Below are positions 25,590-33,756 of a DNA stretch of 64,000 bases, in pieces; the first letter of the stretch is position 1; each line of letters opens with the position of its first letter. The stretch is from Bradyrhizobium sp. CCGUVB4N. GTDB taxonomy: Bacteria; Pseudomonadota; Alphaproteobacteria; Rhizobiales; Xanthobacteraceae. The notes below the pieces were generated by a model, which did not search any database, was not told the origin of the DNA, and was given only the letters and a program-made list of their open reading frames with translations. A program made the position numbers and the translations under genes. Location of the stretch: the NCBI RefSeq assembly GCF_024199945.1, contig NZ_JANADP010000001.1, forward strand, positions 2,480,001-2,544,000, given 5' to 3'.

Positions 25590-26729
25590 TCAGTAATTGA
25601 TCCGCAGCCCGACGCCGCCATGGATGGTGTTGCCGACCGGCTGCGGGCCCAGCGTGCCGTTGGCGAAGAGGTCCACGACCCAGCCCTTCTGCACGCGGAA
25701 GCCGAGGCGGCCGCCATATTCGAACCAGCCCTGGTTGCCCATCGTCGGCACCACCATGCCGTCGCCGGTCACGGTGGCGACGATGCCGCTACGGCTGGCG
25801 AACGACTGCACCCAGCCGCCATTGATGTTGGTCTCGATATTGCCGGCGAAGAGATGGGTCCACTGGCCGCCGATCTTGACCAGGCTGGTGCGGTCGGTGC
25901 CGGTGGCAATGGTGGCGTCGAACGGATTGAACGCGATCGTGTTGTCCGCATAGCCCGATACGCGCTGCCAGAGTTGCCAGACCTCGACGGAGGCTGCGAC
26001 CTCATCCTGCGGTGACAACCGGCTCATCCAGCCGGCGCGACCGTAGACCGCGTAGTTCGCGGCGTTGGTCGAGCTGGTCACGCTCACCGGGCCGAGGCTG
26101 GTGTTGTAGCTGCGGGTGTAGTGCGCCTTCTCCCACGGCGTCAGGATCGTGCCGACGTCAAAGAACGGACGCGACGAGCCCCAATCGGTGAAGTCATAAC
26201 GCAGCGCGAAGGCGCCGATCGGTGCGCTGGTGATGTTGTAGCCGCCCTCGCTGTATTGCGTGTAGGCGAGGCCGGCGAGCAGCGACAGATTGGGCGTCAG
26301 CTCCTTGCGGCCGTGGACGCCGGCCGAGAACGAGCCGGCCGAGCCGAACGCGCTGATGCAGTCGCTGCAATTGACCTGCTCGTTGACGCCAAGCAGCACC
26401 GTACCGAGCACGCGGTTGGTGATCATCTGGTTGAAGCGCTGGTTGGCGAGACCGCCAACCGAGTTGCCGCTGGAATCGGAGCCCGTCGGCGTGGGGCTGG
26501 GCGACGGGCTTGGCGACGGGACCGGGTTCGGCGACGGGGACGGACTCGGCGACGGATAGGAGGTTGGTGACGGATAGGGGTTGGGCTCGCCGCATTCAGA
26601 CTCGCAGGTGCTCGCGGCTGCGGCCGAACGGGTGTTGAGCCCGAACAGCGCAAGCGTCGCGCACGCAGCCAACGCGCCGGCCAGGACAAGCCTCTTGAAG
26701 CCGAGCTGCGTCATCGTCAGCGCCCGCAT
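25590..26729 (-). CDS. Outer-membrane barrel protein with Pro/Ser stalk
   Basis: Exported protein of 379 aa. A signal peptide (LVLAGALAACATLALFG) is followed by a short Cys pair, CESEC, and a stalk of roughly 40 residues made of PSPSPSP-type repeats (about residues 45-85). The remaining 290 residues look like an autotransporter-type beta-barrel: alternating Gly/aromatic strands such as LSLLAGLAYTQYS and YAVYGRAGWMSRL, with the C-terminal strand ending in LRINY. A CSDC pair lies at the start of the barrel. There is no large passenger. The start overlaps the end of the FecR gene by 13 bp; an ATG at 26714 is an alternative. Confidence 0.75.
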   Translation of the reverse strand: MRALTMTQLGFKRLVLAGALAACATLALFGLNTRSAAAASTCESECGEPNPYPSPTSYPSPSPSPSPNPVPSPSPSPSPTPTGSDSSGNSVGGLANQRFNQMITNRVLGTVLLGVNEQVNCSDCISAFGSAGSFSAGVHGRKELTPNLSLLAGLAYTQYSEGGYNITSAPIGAFALRYDFTDWGSSRPFFDVGTILTPWEKAHYTRSYNTSLGPVSVTSSTNAANYAVYGRAGWMSRLSPQDEVAASVEVWQLWQRVSGYADNTIAFNPFDATIATGTDRTSLVKIGGQWTHLFAGNIETNINGGWVQSFASRSGIVATVTGDGMVVPTMGNQGWFEYGGRLGFRVQKGWVVDLFANGTLGPQPVGNTIHGGVGLRINY

Positions 26730-27418
26730 AGCATGCCGTCGTCATGGACGGCGGGCGTAATGGTCGGCGAGGCATCGGCATACTGGTTGACGGCGCACAG
26801 CCCCGCATTCGCGGCGCAGTTGGCGGCGAAAGTCCAGGGCGGCGTGTTGGTCTTGGTGATGGAGACCTTGCCGCCTGTCGAGGTGATGACCGCGGTGTCG
26901 CCCGGCTGGGTGAGCTGGATGCACTGGAAGTTCAGCGTGCAGACGCTGGCCGCCCCCTCCTGAAGCACGACGACCGAGCGGCCGCGCTGCGACAGGATGT
27001 CGAGCGTGGTGCCGCGGACACCGATGGTCGCGAGCGGCGTCGTGATCTTGTAGGCGGTCTTCTCCGAATGCCCGGTCACGAAGCGGAAGGCGCCGGTGGC
27101 CATGCGAATCGCGACGTCGCGATAGCTGTGCTCGTCGTTGAAGACGGTGCGATCGAGCTTCAGCGTGGCGCTCGGTCCAAGCGACAGATTGGTGCTGTCG
27201 GCCATGACGAAGCGCGCTGCGCTGTCGGTGCCGGTGCGTACGGTCTCGTCGCGCAGCATGCTGTCGCCAACGCTGATCGGTGACGTGGTCGCGGCGACGC
27301 GCACCACCTCGTTTTGAACCAGGACGGCTTCGCCGACACGCGTTTGGGCCTGCGCGCAGGTCGCAGCGCAGAGCGTGGCCGACAGCAGCGCAGGGAAAAG
27401 CAGAAAACGAAAATTCAT
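26717..27418 (-). CDS. Exported FecR-domain protein
   Basis: A 233 aa protein with a signal peptide (MNFRFLLFPALLSATLC, then AQAQ) and a FecR domain: MLRDETVRTGTDSAARFVM, then LGPSATLKLD and TTPLATIGVRGTTLDI are typical. FecR proper is an inner-membrane signal transducer, but this one has no membrane segment after the signal peptide and no sigma-factor partner next to it, so it is likely a free periplasmic or surface FecR-fold protein. Several Cys occur near the C-terminus. It overlaps the barrel gene by 13 bp, implying joint translation and function, and is divergent from the mannosyltransferase gene. Confidence 0.78.
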   Translation of the reverse strand: MNFRFLLFPALLSATLCAATCAQAQTRVGEAVLVQNEVVRVAATTSPISVGDSMLRDETVRTGTDSAARFVMADSTNLSLGPSATLKLDRTVFNDEHSYRDVAIRMATGAFRFVTGHSEKTAYKITTPLATIGVRGTTLDILSQRGRSVVVLQEGAASVCTLNFQCIQLTQPGDTAVITSTGGKVSITKTNTPPWTFAANCAANAGLCAVNQYADASPTITPAVHDDGMLCGR

Positions 27419-27507
27419 ATGGTACCCGATCGAAGTCCCTGATCGCGCGCCTGCGTTGTGGTAGACTGATCCGTGGCGGCGCGAGACGAGCGTTAGCTTA
27501 GTGACAG

Positions 27508-28884
27508 TTGCGGCAGAATGCGTTCAATGGATCGGCTGAGTTGTTTTTTATTCGCGGTGACGCAGATTTGCCACGCAAACTAGCCCCACTTCAGTCGCTT
27601 GAGGCACATGCGGTTCCGCAACTGTCGCGAAGCGCAGTGATCGCTGTCGCGATCTTCCTAGCTGCGCATCTCGCGCTGCTGGTCGGGCTGGTGACGCCGG
27701 AAAAATTCGTCTTCGACGAGGTGCACTACGTGCCGGCGGCGCGGCAGATGCTGGGCTTCGGCACGTCGGATCCGATGCTCAATCCGATGCATCCGCCGCT
27801 GGCGAAAGAGCTGATCGCGGGTTCGATCGCGGCATTCGGCGACAATGCGCTGGGCTGGCGCTATCCGGCGACGCTGTTCGGTGCGCTCGCAATCGTCGCG
27901 ATCTATCTCTGCGGTCTGGCGCTGTTCGGATCGCAAGGGCCCGCGATCGCAGCCGCGCTGATCGCGGCGTTCAACCAGATGCTCTATGTGCAGGCGCGCA
28001 TCGCGATGCTCGACATCTTCGCGCTCGGCTTCGGTCTGCTCGCCATTGCCGCCTTCATGCACGGCTTTCGACGAGAGCGGCCGCAGGCGCTGTTCGCGCT
28101 CGCGGGTGCGTTGTTCGGTCTGGCCGCCGCCTGCAAATGGAGCGGCCTGTTTCCGCTCGGTGTTTGCATCGGGATCGTTGCATTGATCCGCCTGATGCAG
28201 GGTTGGCACACGCGGTTTGCCGATGCCAAGCCAAGCGATTGGTACCGGCCCGATCTGTGGCCGGAATTCAGGCTTCATCATGCCGCGCTCTGCTTCGCGC
28301 TGCTGCCGGCCGTGACCTATCTCGCCGCCTTCGTGCCGCTCTATGGTGTGTCGCTGCCGGATCTGGTCGAAGCACAGCGCCGCATCTTTGCCGACAACAC
28401 CACCACCGCGATCGCCGGGCATACTTACATGAGCTCGTGGCCATCCTGGCCGCTGCTCGCGCGTCCCGTGTGGTTCCTGTTCGACAAGACGTCGGACGAC
28501 AACGTCGCGGCGGTGGTTTTCCTCGGCAATCCGCTGGTGCTGTGGCCGGCGCTGCTCGCGCTCGCAGTGGTGTTGCGCGACTTCATCGTCGCGCGTCGCT
28601 GGGATGCTTTCCTGATCGCGGCGTTCTATTTCGGCCCCTGGCTCGCCTGGGCGCTGCTGCCGCGCACGCTGGGCTTCATCTATTATTATCTGCCGGCCGC
28701 AACCGCGGCCTCGCTCGCGCTGGTCTATGTGATGCGAAGAGAGGGCCTGCCACGCTGGCTGTTGTGGGCCTATGTCGGCCTCGCCGCGATCGGCTTTGTG
28801 GTGATGCTGCCGGTCTCGGCCGCCTTCATCGGCACGTCGATGCAGACGTTCAACCGGCTGATGCTGTTCCAGAGCTGGATCTGA
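27508..28884 (+). CDS. PMT-family (GT39) glycosyltransferase
   Basis: Polytopic inner-membrane enzyme, about 458 aa, that should transfer a sugar, classically mannose, from a polyprenyl carrier to an acceptor on the periplasmic side. The acidic DE pair of the PMT family is present in FDEVHYVPAARQML, followed by MHPPLAKELIAG, the next conserved loop; about ten hydrophobic segments follow. PMT-type enzymes O-mannosylate Ser/Thr of exported proteins; related ArnT-type enzymes modify lipid A, so the acceptor is uncertain. The start could be further in; no good ribosome site marks 27508. Divergent from the FecR-barrel pair. Confidence 0.8.
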   Translation: MRQNAFNGSAELFFIRGDADLPRKLAPLQSLEAHAVPQLSRSAVIAVAIFLAAHLALLVGLVTPEKFVFDEVHYVPAARQMLGFGTSDPMLNPMHPPLAKELIAGSIAAFGDNALGWRYPATLFGALAIVAIYLCGLALFGSQGPAIAAALIAAFNQMLYVQARIAMLDIFALGFGLLAIAAFMHGFRRERPQALFALAGALFGLAAACKWSGLFPLGVCIGIVALIRLMQGWHTRFADAKPSDWYRPDLWPEFRLHHAALCFALLPAVTYLAAFVPLYGVSLPDLVEAQRRIFADNTTTAIAGHTYMSSWPSWPLLARPVWFLFDKTSDDNVAAVVFLGNPLVLWPALLALAVVLRDFIVARRWDAFLIAAFYFGPWLAWALLPRTLGFIYYYLPAATAASLALVYVMRREGLPRWLLWAYVGLAAIGFVVMLPVSAAFIGTSMQTFNRLMLFQSWI

Positions 28885-28890
28885 CACCAG

Positions 28891-28922
28891 AAACCGCCTG
28901 CCGTTTTCGCGGCAGGCGGTTT
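28891..28922. terminator. Bidirectional terminator between PMT and OmpA genes
   Basis: ACCGCCTGCCG pairs with CGGCAGGCGGT across a TTTTCG loop, flanked by AA and TT. It lies between the ends of two convergent genes and can serve both. Confidence 0.85.
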
Positions 28923-28948
28923 ATCGATTTCGGCGATCAGGTCCCGGA

Positions 28949-29590
28949 TCACTTCGACGCGGTCTTGGTGTCCATGTTCACGACCTGGACGCGACGGTTG
29001 ATCGGGTCGGCGCCGTTGGCGGTGTCCTTCAGCTTGGTCTTGCCGTAGCCGACCGTGACGAGATCATTGCCGCTGAGGCCATAGTTCTGCACCAGGTACT
29101 TCTTGATCGTGTCGGCGCGACGCTCCGAGAGGCCCTGATTGTACTCTTCGGTGCCGATCGCATCGGTGTGGCCGGCGACCACGAAGGTCGAGCCCTTCAG
29201 CGACGGATCGGACAGCGCCTTGCCGAGCGCCTGCACCGACGGTACCGAGGTCTTGGCGATGTCGGCCGAGTTGTAGTCGAACTGGATCTCCAGATCGATG
29301 TTCGGCTTGGTCGACGCGAGCTCGGCAATCTGCTCGCGCTCGCCCATCGAAAGCGAACGGGTCTGCCGGTTGCGCACGGTGTTGAGGAAGGTCGCTTCCT
29401 TGGCTTGCGCCGTCGGATCGGCCTGCGGACCTGCGGACAGGCCGCGGGTAATCGGCTTCGGCTTCAACGCATCCAGGATCTGGTTGGTGGAGACGTTGGT
29501 GTCGCCGGCGAAAGCGAGGCCCGCCGTCAGCGACAGCGCGGCCGTGAGTGTGATCGCCTTCAGTCCAAAAAATTTATTGAAATGGGTCAT
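28949..29590 (-). CDS. OmpA-family periplasmic/outer-membrane protein
   Basis: A 213 aa exported protein. The signal peptide (LKAITLTAALSLTAGLAFAG) is followed by a Gln/Pro/Lys-rich linker and a C-terminal OmpA-like peptidoglycan-binding domain (residues 95-205): IQFDYNSADI, then VVAGHTDAIGTEEYNQGLSERRAD holds the Asp and Arg that grip diaminopimelate. There is no beta-barrel and no lipobox. ATG at 29590 is preceded by GAGGA; the open frame upstream to 29734 is unlikely to be translated. Divergent from the caspase-like gene across 520 bp that carry two CRP-type palindromes. Confidence 0.88.
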   Translation of the reverse strand: MTHFNKFFGLKAITLTAALSLTAGLAFAGDTNVSTNQILDALKPKPITRGLSAGPQADPTAQAKEATFLNTVRNRQTRSLSMGEREQIAELASTKPNIDLEIQFDYNSADIAKTSVPSVQALGKALSDPSLKGSTFVVAGHTDAIGTEEYNQGLSERRADTIKKYLVQNYGLSGNDLVTVGYGKTKLKDTANGADPINRRVQVVNMDTKTASK

Positions 29591-29661
29591 TGTCGTATCC
29601 TCGCTGTGACGCCCGATGGCGATTTGATGCTGCGAGCATAGGGAAGGTTCAAAGGCCCGGA

Positions 29662-29677
29662 TGTGATGCGGGTCACA
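29662..29677. promoter_or_regulatory. CRP-type palindrome upstream of ompA-like gene
   Basis: TGTGATGCGGGTCACA is an exact match to the CRP half-site pair TGTGA-N6-TCACA, extended by A and T on the two sides. It lies 72 bp upstream of the OmpA-like start. A member of the CRP/FNR family is the likely binder; which one cannot be said. Confidence 0.55.
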
Positions 29678-30002
29678 TTCAGAACCAGCCACAATTCGAA
29701 GCGCATCCTGGCGCCGGCGCCGGTCGGCATCCATGGCAGCCAGCCAGCGGTAGCGGCTTATCGCCGGTGCTGCACGAGGCTCGCGTCAGGAAGCAGCGCT
29801 GTCTCATTCGATCGTCGAACGCAGCGGGTCCTCCTGCAGGGTCTTTTCGAGATCGTGCCCCGCGAACCGCTGGACTCACGGCCGATGTGGGTACAATCTC
29901 CCGCTATTGCTCGTCACCAGCCGTTGTTGTCCGCTGCGTCAGCAGCCCGAAAAGCAATCGTCGCAGCGTCTCTCAGCTCGGTTCGAGCAGCAGAAATCCC
30001 CG

Positions 30003-30018
30003 GGTGATCCAGATCACA
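30003..30018. promoter_or_regulatory. CRP-type palindrome upstream of the caspase-like gene
   Basis: GGTGATCCAGATCACA has the exact core GTGA-N6-TCAC and differs from the CRP consensus only at the first base. It lies 95 bp upstream of the caspase-like start. The 520 bp between the two divergent genes contain these two sites and no other gene I can support. Confidence 0.5.
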
Positions 30019-30112
30019 GTATTCCGTCGTGAACTGGATCAGGTTGCTCTCATCGGATCGGCTCAAGCTGATCCGAGAGCAGCGAAGAAGTTTAGATCAG
30101 GGGAGAATGATC

Positions 30113-31528
30113 ATGCGCTTCTTGATCGCAGCAATTTCAATCGTAGCATTCATTGTCAGCGGCAACGCGGCTCTTGCGGACAAGCGCGTCGCTTTTGTGG
30201 TCGGCAACGCCGCCTACAAGAATGTCCCGCAGCTCCCTAATCCCGCAATCGATTCCAAGGCTATCGCCAGGGTGCTCCGCAACGTCGGTTTTGATGTCGT
30301 CGAGGGCGCCAACCTCACCCGCGACGCCATGACCGCAAAGCTCCTGGAGTTTGGCAAGAAGAGCGAGGGTGCGGATGTCGCCGTGTTCTTCTATGCCGGC
30401 CACGGCATTGCCGTGAATGGCGTCAACTACCTGTTGCCGATCGACGCGGACCTGAAGTCGGAGATGGATGTCAAGCTCGGCGCGGCGATCAATGTCGATC
30501 TCACGCTCGACCAGACCATGTCGGATGCGAAGGTGAAGCTCGTGTTCCTGGACGCCTGTCGTGACAACCCGTTTGCGGCAAAGATCCGGTCGGCCAAGGC
30601 CACGCGCTCCGTCAACGTGCAGACCGGCCTTGCCGAGATGAAGTCGGGCGAAGGCACGCTGATTGCCTTTGCCACCGGCCCCGGCCAGACCGCGCTCGAC
30701 GGCGAGGCCGGTACCAACAGCCCGTTCACCCGCGCACTGGTCGCCAACATTGCCCAGCCCGGGATCGAGATCCAGCAGGCGATGACCAAGGTCCGCGCCC
30801 AGGTCAGTGACGAGACCAACAAGGGACAATTGCCCTGGGGGCATACCAACCTCACCGGCAACGTCTATCTCAATCCGGTCAACACGCCCGCTGTGGCCAC
30901 GACCGACACATCGCCGATGTCGTCCGCGACCAGGCAAGGGTCCGACATCGAGCTCGAGTTCTGGCGCTCGATCAAGGACACCAACAAGGTGGAAGAGCTC
31001 AACGCCTATCTCACCAACTATCCGAACGGCACGTTCAAATCGATCGCGCTCGCCCGCATCGCGGCGTTGCAGGATGGACCGTCCAACACCACCCGCAACC
31101 TCTCGGCCGGGATCGATCCCGCGACGTTCACCGACGAAGCCAATCAGGTGTCCGAAGACCAGATCGGTTTGGACAAGAGCCAACGTCGCGACGTGCAGCG
31201 CCGCCTCACCGGGCTCGGCTTCGACGTCAAGACGACGGGCAAATTCGACGACGAGACCCGTTCCGTGATGAAGCGGTGGCAGGCGGCACGCGGCTATCCC
31301 GCGACCGGTTATCTGAACAAGCTCCAGCACAAGGCGCTGCTGTCTGAAATCATCTCGACCCGCGCGGCCTCCTCCGAGGAGCAGGCGGACGATGAGCCTT
31401 GGCGTCGCCGGTCCTCCGGTGGCGGCGGCCGGCGCCATTATAGCGGCGGTGGTGGCGGTGGCGGTCCGATGGGCGGCCCCGGCGGTCTGTTCGGCGGTAT
31501 GATGGGCGGGTTGTTCGGCCGCCGCTGA
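30113..31528 (+). CDS. Exported caspase-like (peptidase C14) protein
   Basis: A 471 aa protein with a signal peptide (MRFLIAAISIVAFIVSGNAALA) followed directly by a caspase/metacaspase p20-like domain: DKRVAFVVGNAAYKNV is the first strand, the catalytic His lies in FFYAGHGI (His97) and the Cys in FLDACRDNPF (Cys149). A helical tetratrico-like stretch (ELEFWRSIKDTNKVEELNAY) and a peptidoglycan-binding-like helical domain (QRRDVQRRLTGLGFDVKTTG) follow. The C-terminus is Gly-rich with GGGGGGG and FGGMMGG. The ATG at 30113 follows AGGGGAGA by 7 nt; upstream in-frame starts are less well placed. Substrate unknown; it would act outside the cytoplasm. Confidence 0.85.
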   Translation: MRFLIAAISIVAFIVSGNAALADKRVAFVVGNAAYKNVPQLPNPAIDSKAIARVLRNVGFDVVEGANLTRDAMTAKLLEFGKKSEGADVAVFFYAGHGIAVNGVNYLLPIDADLKSEMDVKLGAAINVDLTLDQTMSDAKVKLVFLDACRDNPFAAKIRSAKATRSVNVQTGLAEMKSGEGTLIAFATGPGQTALDGEAGTNSPFTRALVANIAQPGIEIQQAMTKVRAQVSDETNKGQLPWGHTNLTGNVYLNPVNTPAVATTDTSPMSSATRQGSDIELEFWRSIKDTNKVEELNAYLTNYPNGTFKSIALARIAALQDGPSNTTRNLSAGIDPATFTDEANQVSEDQIGLDKSQRRDVQRRLTGLGFDVKTTGKFDDETRSVMKRWQAARGYPATGYLNKLQHKALLSEIISTRAASSEEQADDEPWRRRSSGGGGRRHYSGGGGGGGPMGGPGGLFGGMMGGLFGRR

Positions 31529-31543
31529 GCGATAGGCAAGCAA

Positions 31544-31572
31544 AAGGCGGCCCGGTTCGGGCCGCCTTTTCG
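31544..31572 (+). terminator. Terminator of the caspase-like gene
   Basis: AAAAGGCGGCCC pairs with GGGCCGCCTTTT around GGTTC, 16 bp after the stop codon. The stem plus T-run is canonical. The sequence from here to 31709 has no supported gene. Confidence 0.9.
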
Positions 31573-31709
31573 TTGCGGAAACCCTTGCTCACCGATTGTC
31601 GCAAAGCCGTCGTGTGATGGCCTGTCTGCGAACAAGAATTCGGCCAGATGCACGCCTAGCAGGATTCACCATCAGACAATCACCAGCAAGGGGAGCCGAG
31701 TTCCGTCCA

Positions 31710-32015
31710 GTGGCCAGGTCGAGTGATTATCAGTTCTATCGTGGCGGCCCGCCGGATCGGACAGTCTTCCTGGGCTCCATGCCCATTTATATCGGCGCGG
31801 CGATGATTGCGGTGGCGATCCTGCTCTCGACGCTGATCACAGGGCTGACCTCCCGCTATGTCGGCCTCGAAGCTCCGACCGACGAGAACATGTGGCTGGT
31901 CGATCGCCTCACCGGCAGCGTCTATCGCTGCCAGGCGGAGGGCCGGGGCAAGGCCGCATGCGAGCCCGATATCGCCACCGGGAGCGTAGGGGAGCGCCCA
32001 AAAGCCGCACGTTAG
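31710..32015 (+). CDS. Small single-span membrane protein of unknown function
   Basis: About 101 aa from a GTG at 31710, with one clear membrane segment (MPIYIGAAMIAVAILLSTLIT, residues 23-43) and a short soluble C-terminal part containing two Cys, YRCQ and ACEPD. The N-terminus has a positive/polar stretch with Tyr (DYQFYRGG). The start is uncertain: the frame is open up to a TTG at 31596, and the best ribosome-like word, GGGGAG at 31690, is rather far from the GTG. I do not recognise the family. Confidence 0.5.
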   Translation: MARSSDYQFYRGGPPDRTVFLGSMPIYIGAAMIAVAILLSTLITGLTSRYVGLEAPTDENMWLVDRLTGSVYRCQAEGRGKAACEPDIATGSVGERPKAAR

Positions 32016-32116
32016 ATCGAGCGAAACTCTCTTCCTCCGCGAGACGCTATCCCGGAAAGATAGCTGTCGCGTAGGCCGGCATCACGCTGGTTTCGTTTTC
32101 CGGAGGAGGAAACTTG

Positions 32117-32362
32117 ATGAAGACCCTGTTGCTCGCGGCGGCGTTCGCTGCACTTGCTCTGTCTCCCGCATCGGCTGCCAAGATGGCCTGCACCAGCGCG
32201 AATATGGCCAAGCTTGTTGTCGGCCTGGGCGGTGAAGACACGCCCGGCAAGATCGCGGCGCGGAAGTCGATGGCTTCGGCCAATTCCGACATGAGCAAAG
32301 GCAACATGCGCAGCGCCTGCAAGCACTACGTGAGCGCCGAGAAGGCGATGGCGATGAAGTAA
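32117..32362 (+). CDS. Small exported protein of unknown function
   Basis: An 81 aa precursor: signal peptide MKTLLLAAAFAALALSPASA, then a mature part of about 60 residues, rich in Met, Lys, Ala and Ser with two Cys (MACTS and SACKH), which could form one disulphide. GGAGGAGGA, 6 nt before the ATG, is a very strong ribosome site and supports real expression. It has its own terminator. I do not recognise the family. Confidence 0.75.
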   Translation: MKTLLLAAAFAALALSPASAAKMACTSANMAKLVVGLGGEDTPGKIAARKSMASANSDMSKGNMRSACKHYVSAEKAMAMK

Positions 32363-32388
32363 GCTTCGCGCCAATCCGGTTTGATCCG

Positions 32389-32425
32389 GCCGCGCTGTCA
32401 GCAGATGGCAGCGCGGCTTTTCTTT
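32389..32425 (+). terminator. Terminator of the small exported-protein gene
   Basis: GCCGCGCTG pairs with CAGCGCGGC (32409-32417) over 9 bp, followed by TTTTCTTT. A pyrimidine-rich stretch with repeated TTCTTTTTC follows up to 32470. Confidence 0.8.
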
Positions 32426-32496
32426 GCCTCGATCCTTCTCCTGTTCTTTTTCTTGTTCTTTTTCCTGGCGCGAATCCCGCTACATTGCCTGCCGCA

Positions 32497-33657
32497 ATGT
32501 CCCGCGCACCAAAACCCCTTCCGCTCCCGACGACGCAGGCCCGGCAGATCTGGCTGCGCGCCCAGCGGCTCGACACGCGCGCGCCGTTCGGCGAGGGCGC
32601 CCAGGCCGTGGCGGAGGCGATCGCCCATCTCGGCTATGTACAGATCGACACCATCAACGTGATCGAGCGCTGCCATCACCACATCCTGTTCAGCCGCATC
32701 CCGTCCTATGGCCGGGCCGATTTGCGCCATGCCCAAAGCATCGACAAAAGCGTGTTCGAATACTGGACCCATGCGCTGTCCTACGTGCCGTCGAACGATT
32801 TCCGGTTCTTCCTGCCGGCGATGCGCGAGCACAAGCGCGAGGGCCACAGATGGTATGCCTCGGTGACGCCGGCCGACACGCGCAAGGTGATGCGGCTGCT
32901 TCGCGCCGGTCCGCTGACGATCCGCGACATCGAGGACGACGTGCTGACCGAGAAGGAGCATCTGTGGCAGAGCCGCAAGCCTTCGAAGCGGGCACTTCAG
33001 CTTGCCTTCTACACCGGCGTCGCGACCGTCAGCGCGCGCCAGGGCATGCTCAAGACCTATGATCTGATGACGCGGCATTTCGGCTGGGACAAGCTGCCGA
33101 AGCCGGCCTCGGCCAAGGAGATCACGGCCTATCTGCTGGACCGCGCGCTGCGCTCGCAAGGCGTGGTCAGCCTCGATTCGATCTGCCATCTCGATGCGCC
33201 GAGCAAGAAGGCGGTCGCGGCCCTCATCGCCTCGCGCGTCCGCCGCGGCGAGGTCTTGCCTGTCGCGATCGAGGGCGCCGGCAAGCAGGAGCACTGGGCC
33301 ACGCCTGCGGCGCTGGAGCCGCATGAGGTGTCACCCGATCTCGTCCACATCCTGTCGCCGTTCGATCCGCTGATCATCCAGCGCAAGCGCACCAATCTCA
33401 TCTTCGGCTACAACCACCTGTTCGAGGCCTATGTGCCGAAGGCGAAGCGCAAGCTTGGTTACTTCGCGCTGCCCGTGCTGGTCGGCGACGAGATCGTCGC
33501 CGCGCTCGATCTCAAGACCGACCGGCAGGCCAAGAAGCTGTTGATGCAGAAATGGACTTGGCTCGGGCAGGGCAAGAAGACGGCGGGGCGCAAGGAGCTG
33601 AAGCAGAAGATCGAGGAGGAGCTCGATCGGTTCGAGCGGTTTCAGCTGGCGGATTAG
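32497..33657 (+). CDS. YcaQ/AlkX-type winged-helix DNA glycosylase-like protein
   Basis: A 386 aa protein of the HTH_42 (YcaQ/AlkZ) family: RQIWLRAQRL near the N-terminus, then LGYVQIDTINVIERCHHHILFSRI, and the late segment LSPFDPLIIQRKRTNLIFGY. Studied members remove bulky or crosslinking alkyl adducts from DNA, using a QxD or QxQ motif; QID at about residue 44 matches the QxD form. The ATG at 32497 (MSRAPKPLPLP) is preferred over one four codons earlier. It stands alone downstream of a terminator, so it has its own promoter in the pyrimidine-rich gap. Family assignment is solid; activity is inference. Confidence 0.82.
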   Translation: MSRAPKPLPLPTTQARQIWLRAQRLDTRAPFGEGAQAVAEAIAHLGYVQIDTINVIERCHHHILFSRIPSYGRADLRHAQSIDKSVFEYWTHALSYVPSNDFRFFLPAMREHKREGHRWYASVTPADTRKVMRLLRAGPLTIRDIEDDVLTEKEHLWQSRKPSKRALQLAFYTGVATVSARQGMLKTYDLMTRHFGWDKLPKPASAKEITAYLLDRALRSQGVVSLDSICHLDAPSKKAVAALIASRVRRGEVLPVAIEGAGKQEHWATPAALEPHEVSPDLVHILSPFDPLIIQRKRTNLIFGYNHLFEAYVPKAKRKLGYFALPVLVGDEIVAALDLKTDRQAKKLLMQKWTWLGQGKKTAGRKELKQKIEEELDRFERFQLAD

Positions 33658-33666
33658 ATCCCACTT

Positions 33667-33756
33667 CGTAGGGCGGATTAGCCGAAGGCGTAATCCGCCA
33701 TCCCTGTCATCGCGGAGAGAGGATCGGCGGATTACGCTGCGCTAATCCGCCCTACG
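33667..33756. repeat. Intergenic inverted repeat, GTAGGGCGGATTA family
   Basis: CGTAGGGCGGATTAGC at the left and GCTAATCCGCCCTACG at the right are perfect reverse complements; inner GGCGTAATCCGCC and GGCGGATTACGC also pair. It overlaps the last codons of the minus-strand DUF2809 gene, so the repeat contributes that protein's C-terminus. Confidence 0.85.

Noticed and set aside
29590-30240. Open frames filling the OmpA/caspase divergent region
   Set aside because: No ribosome site, no family pattern, and they cover the CRP-type sites and the start of the caspase-like gene.
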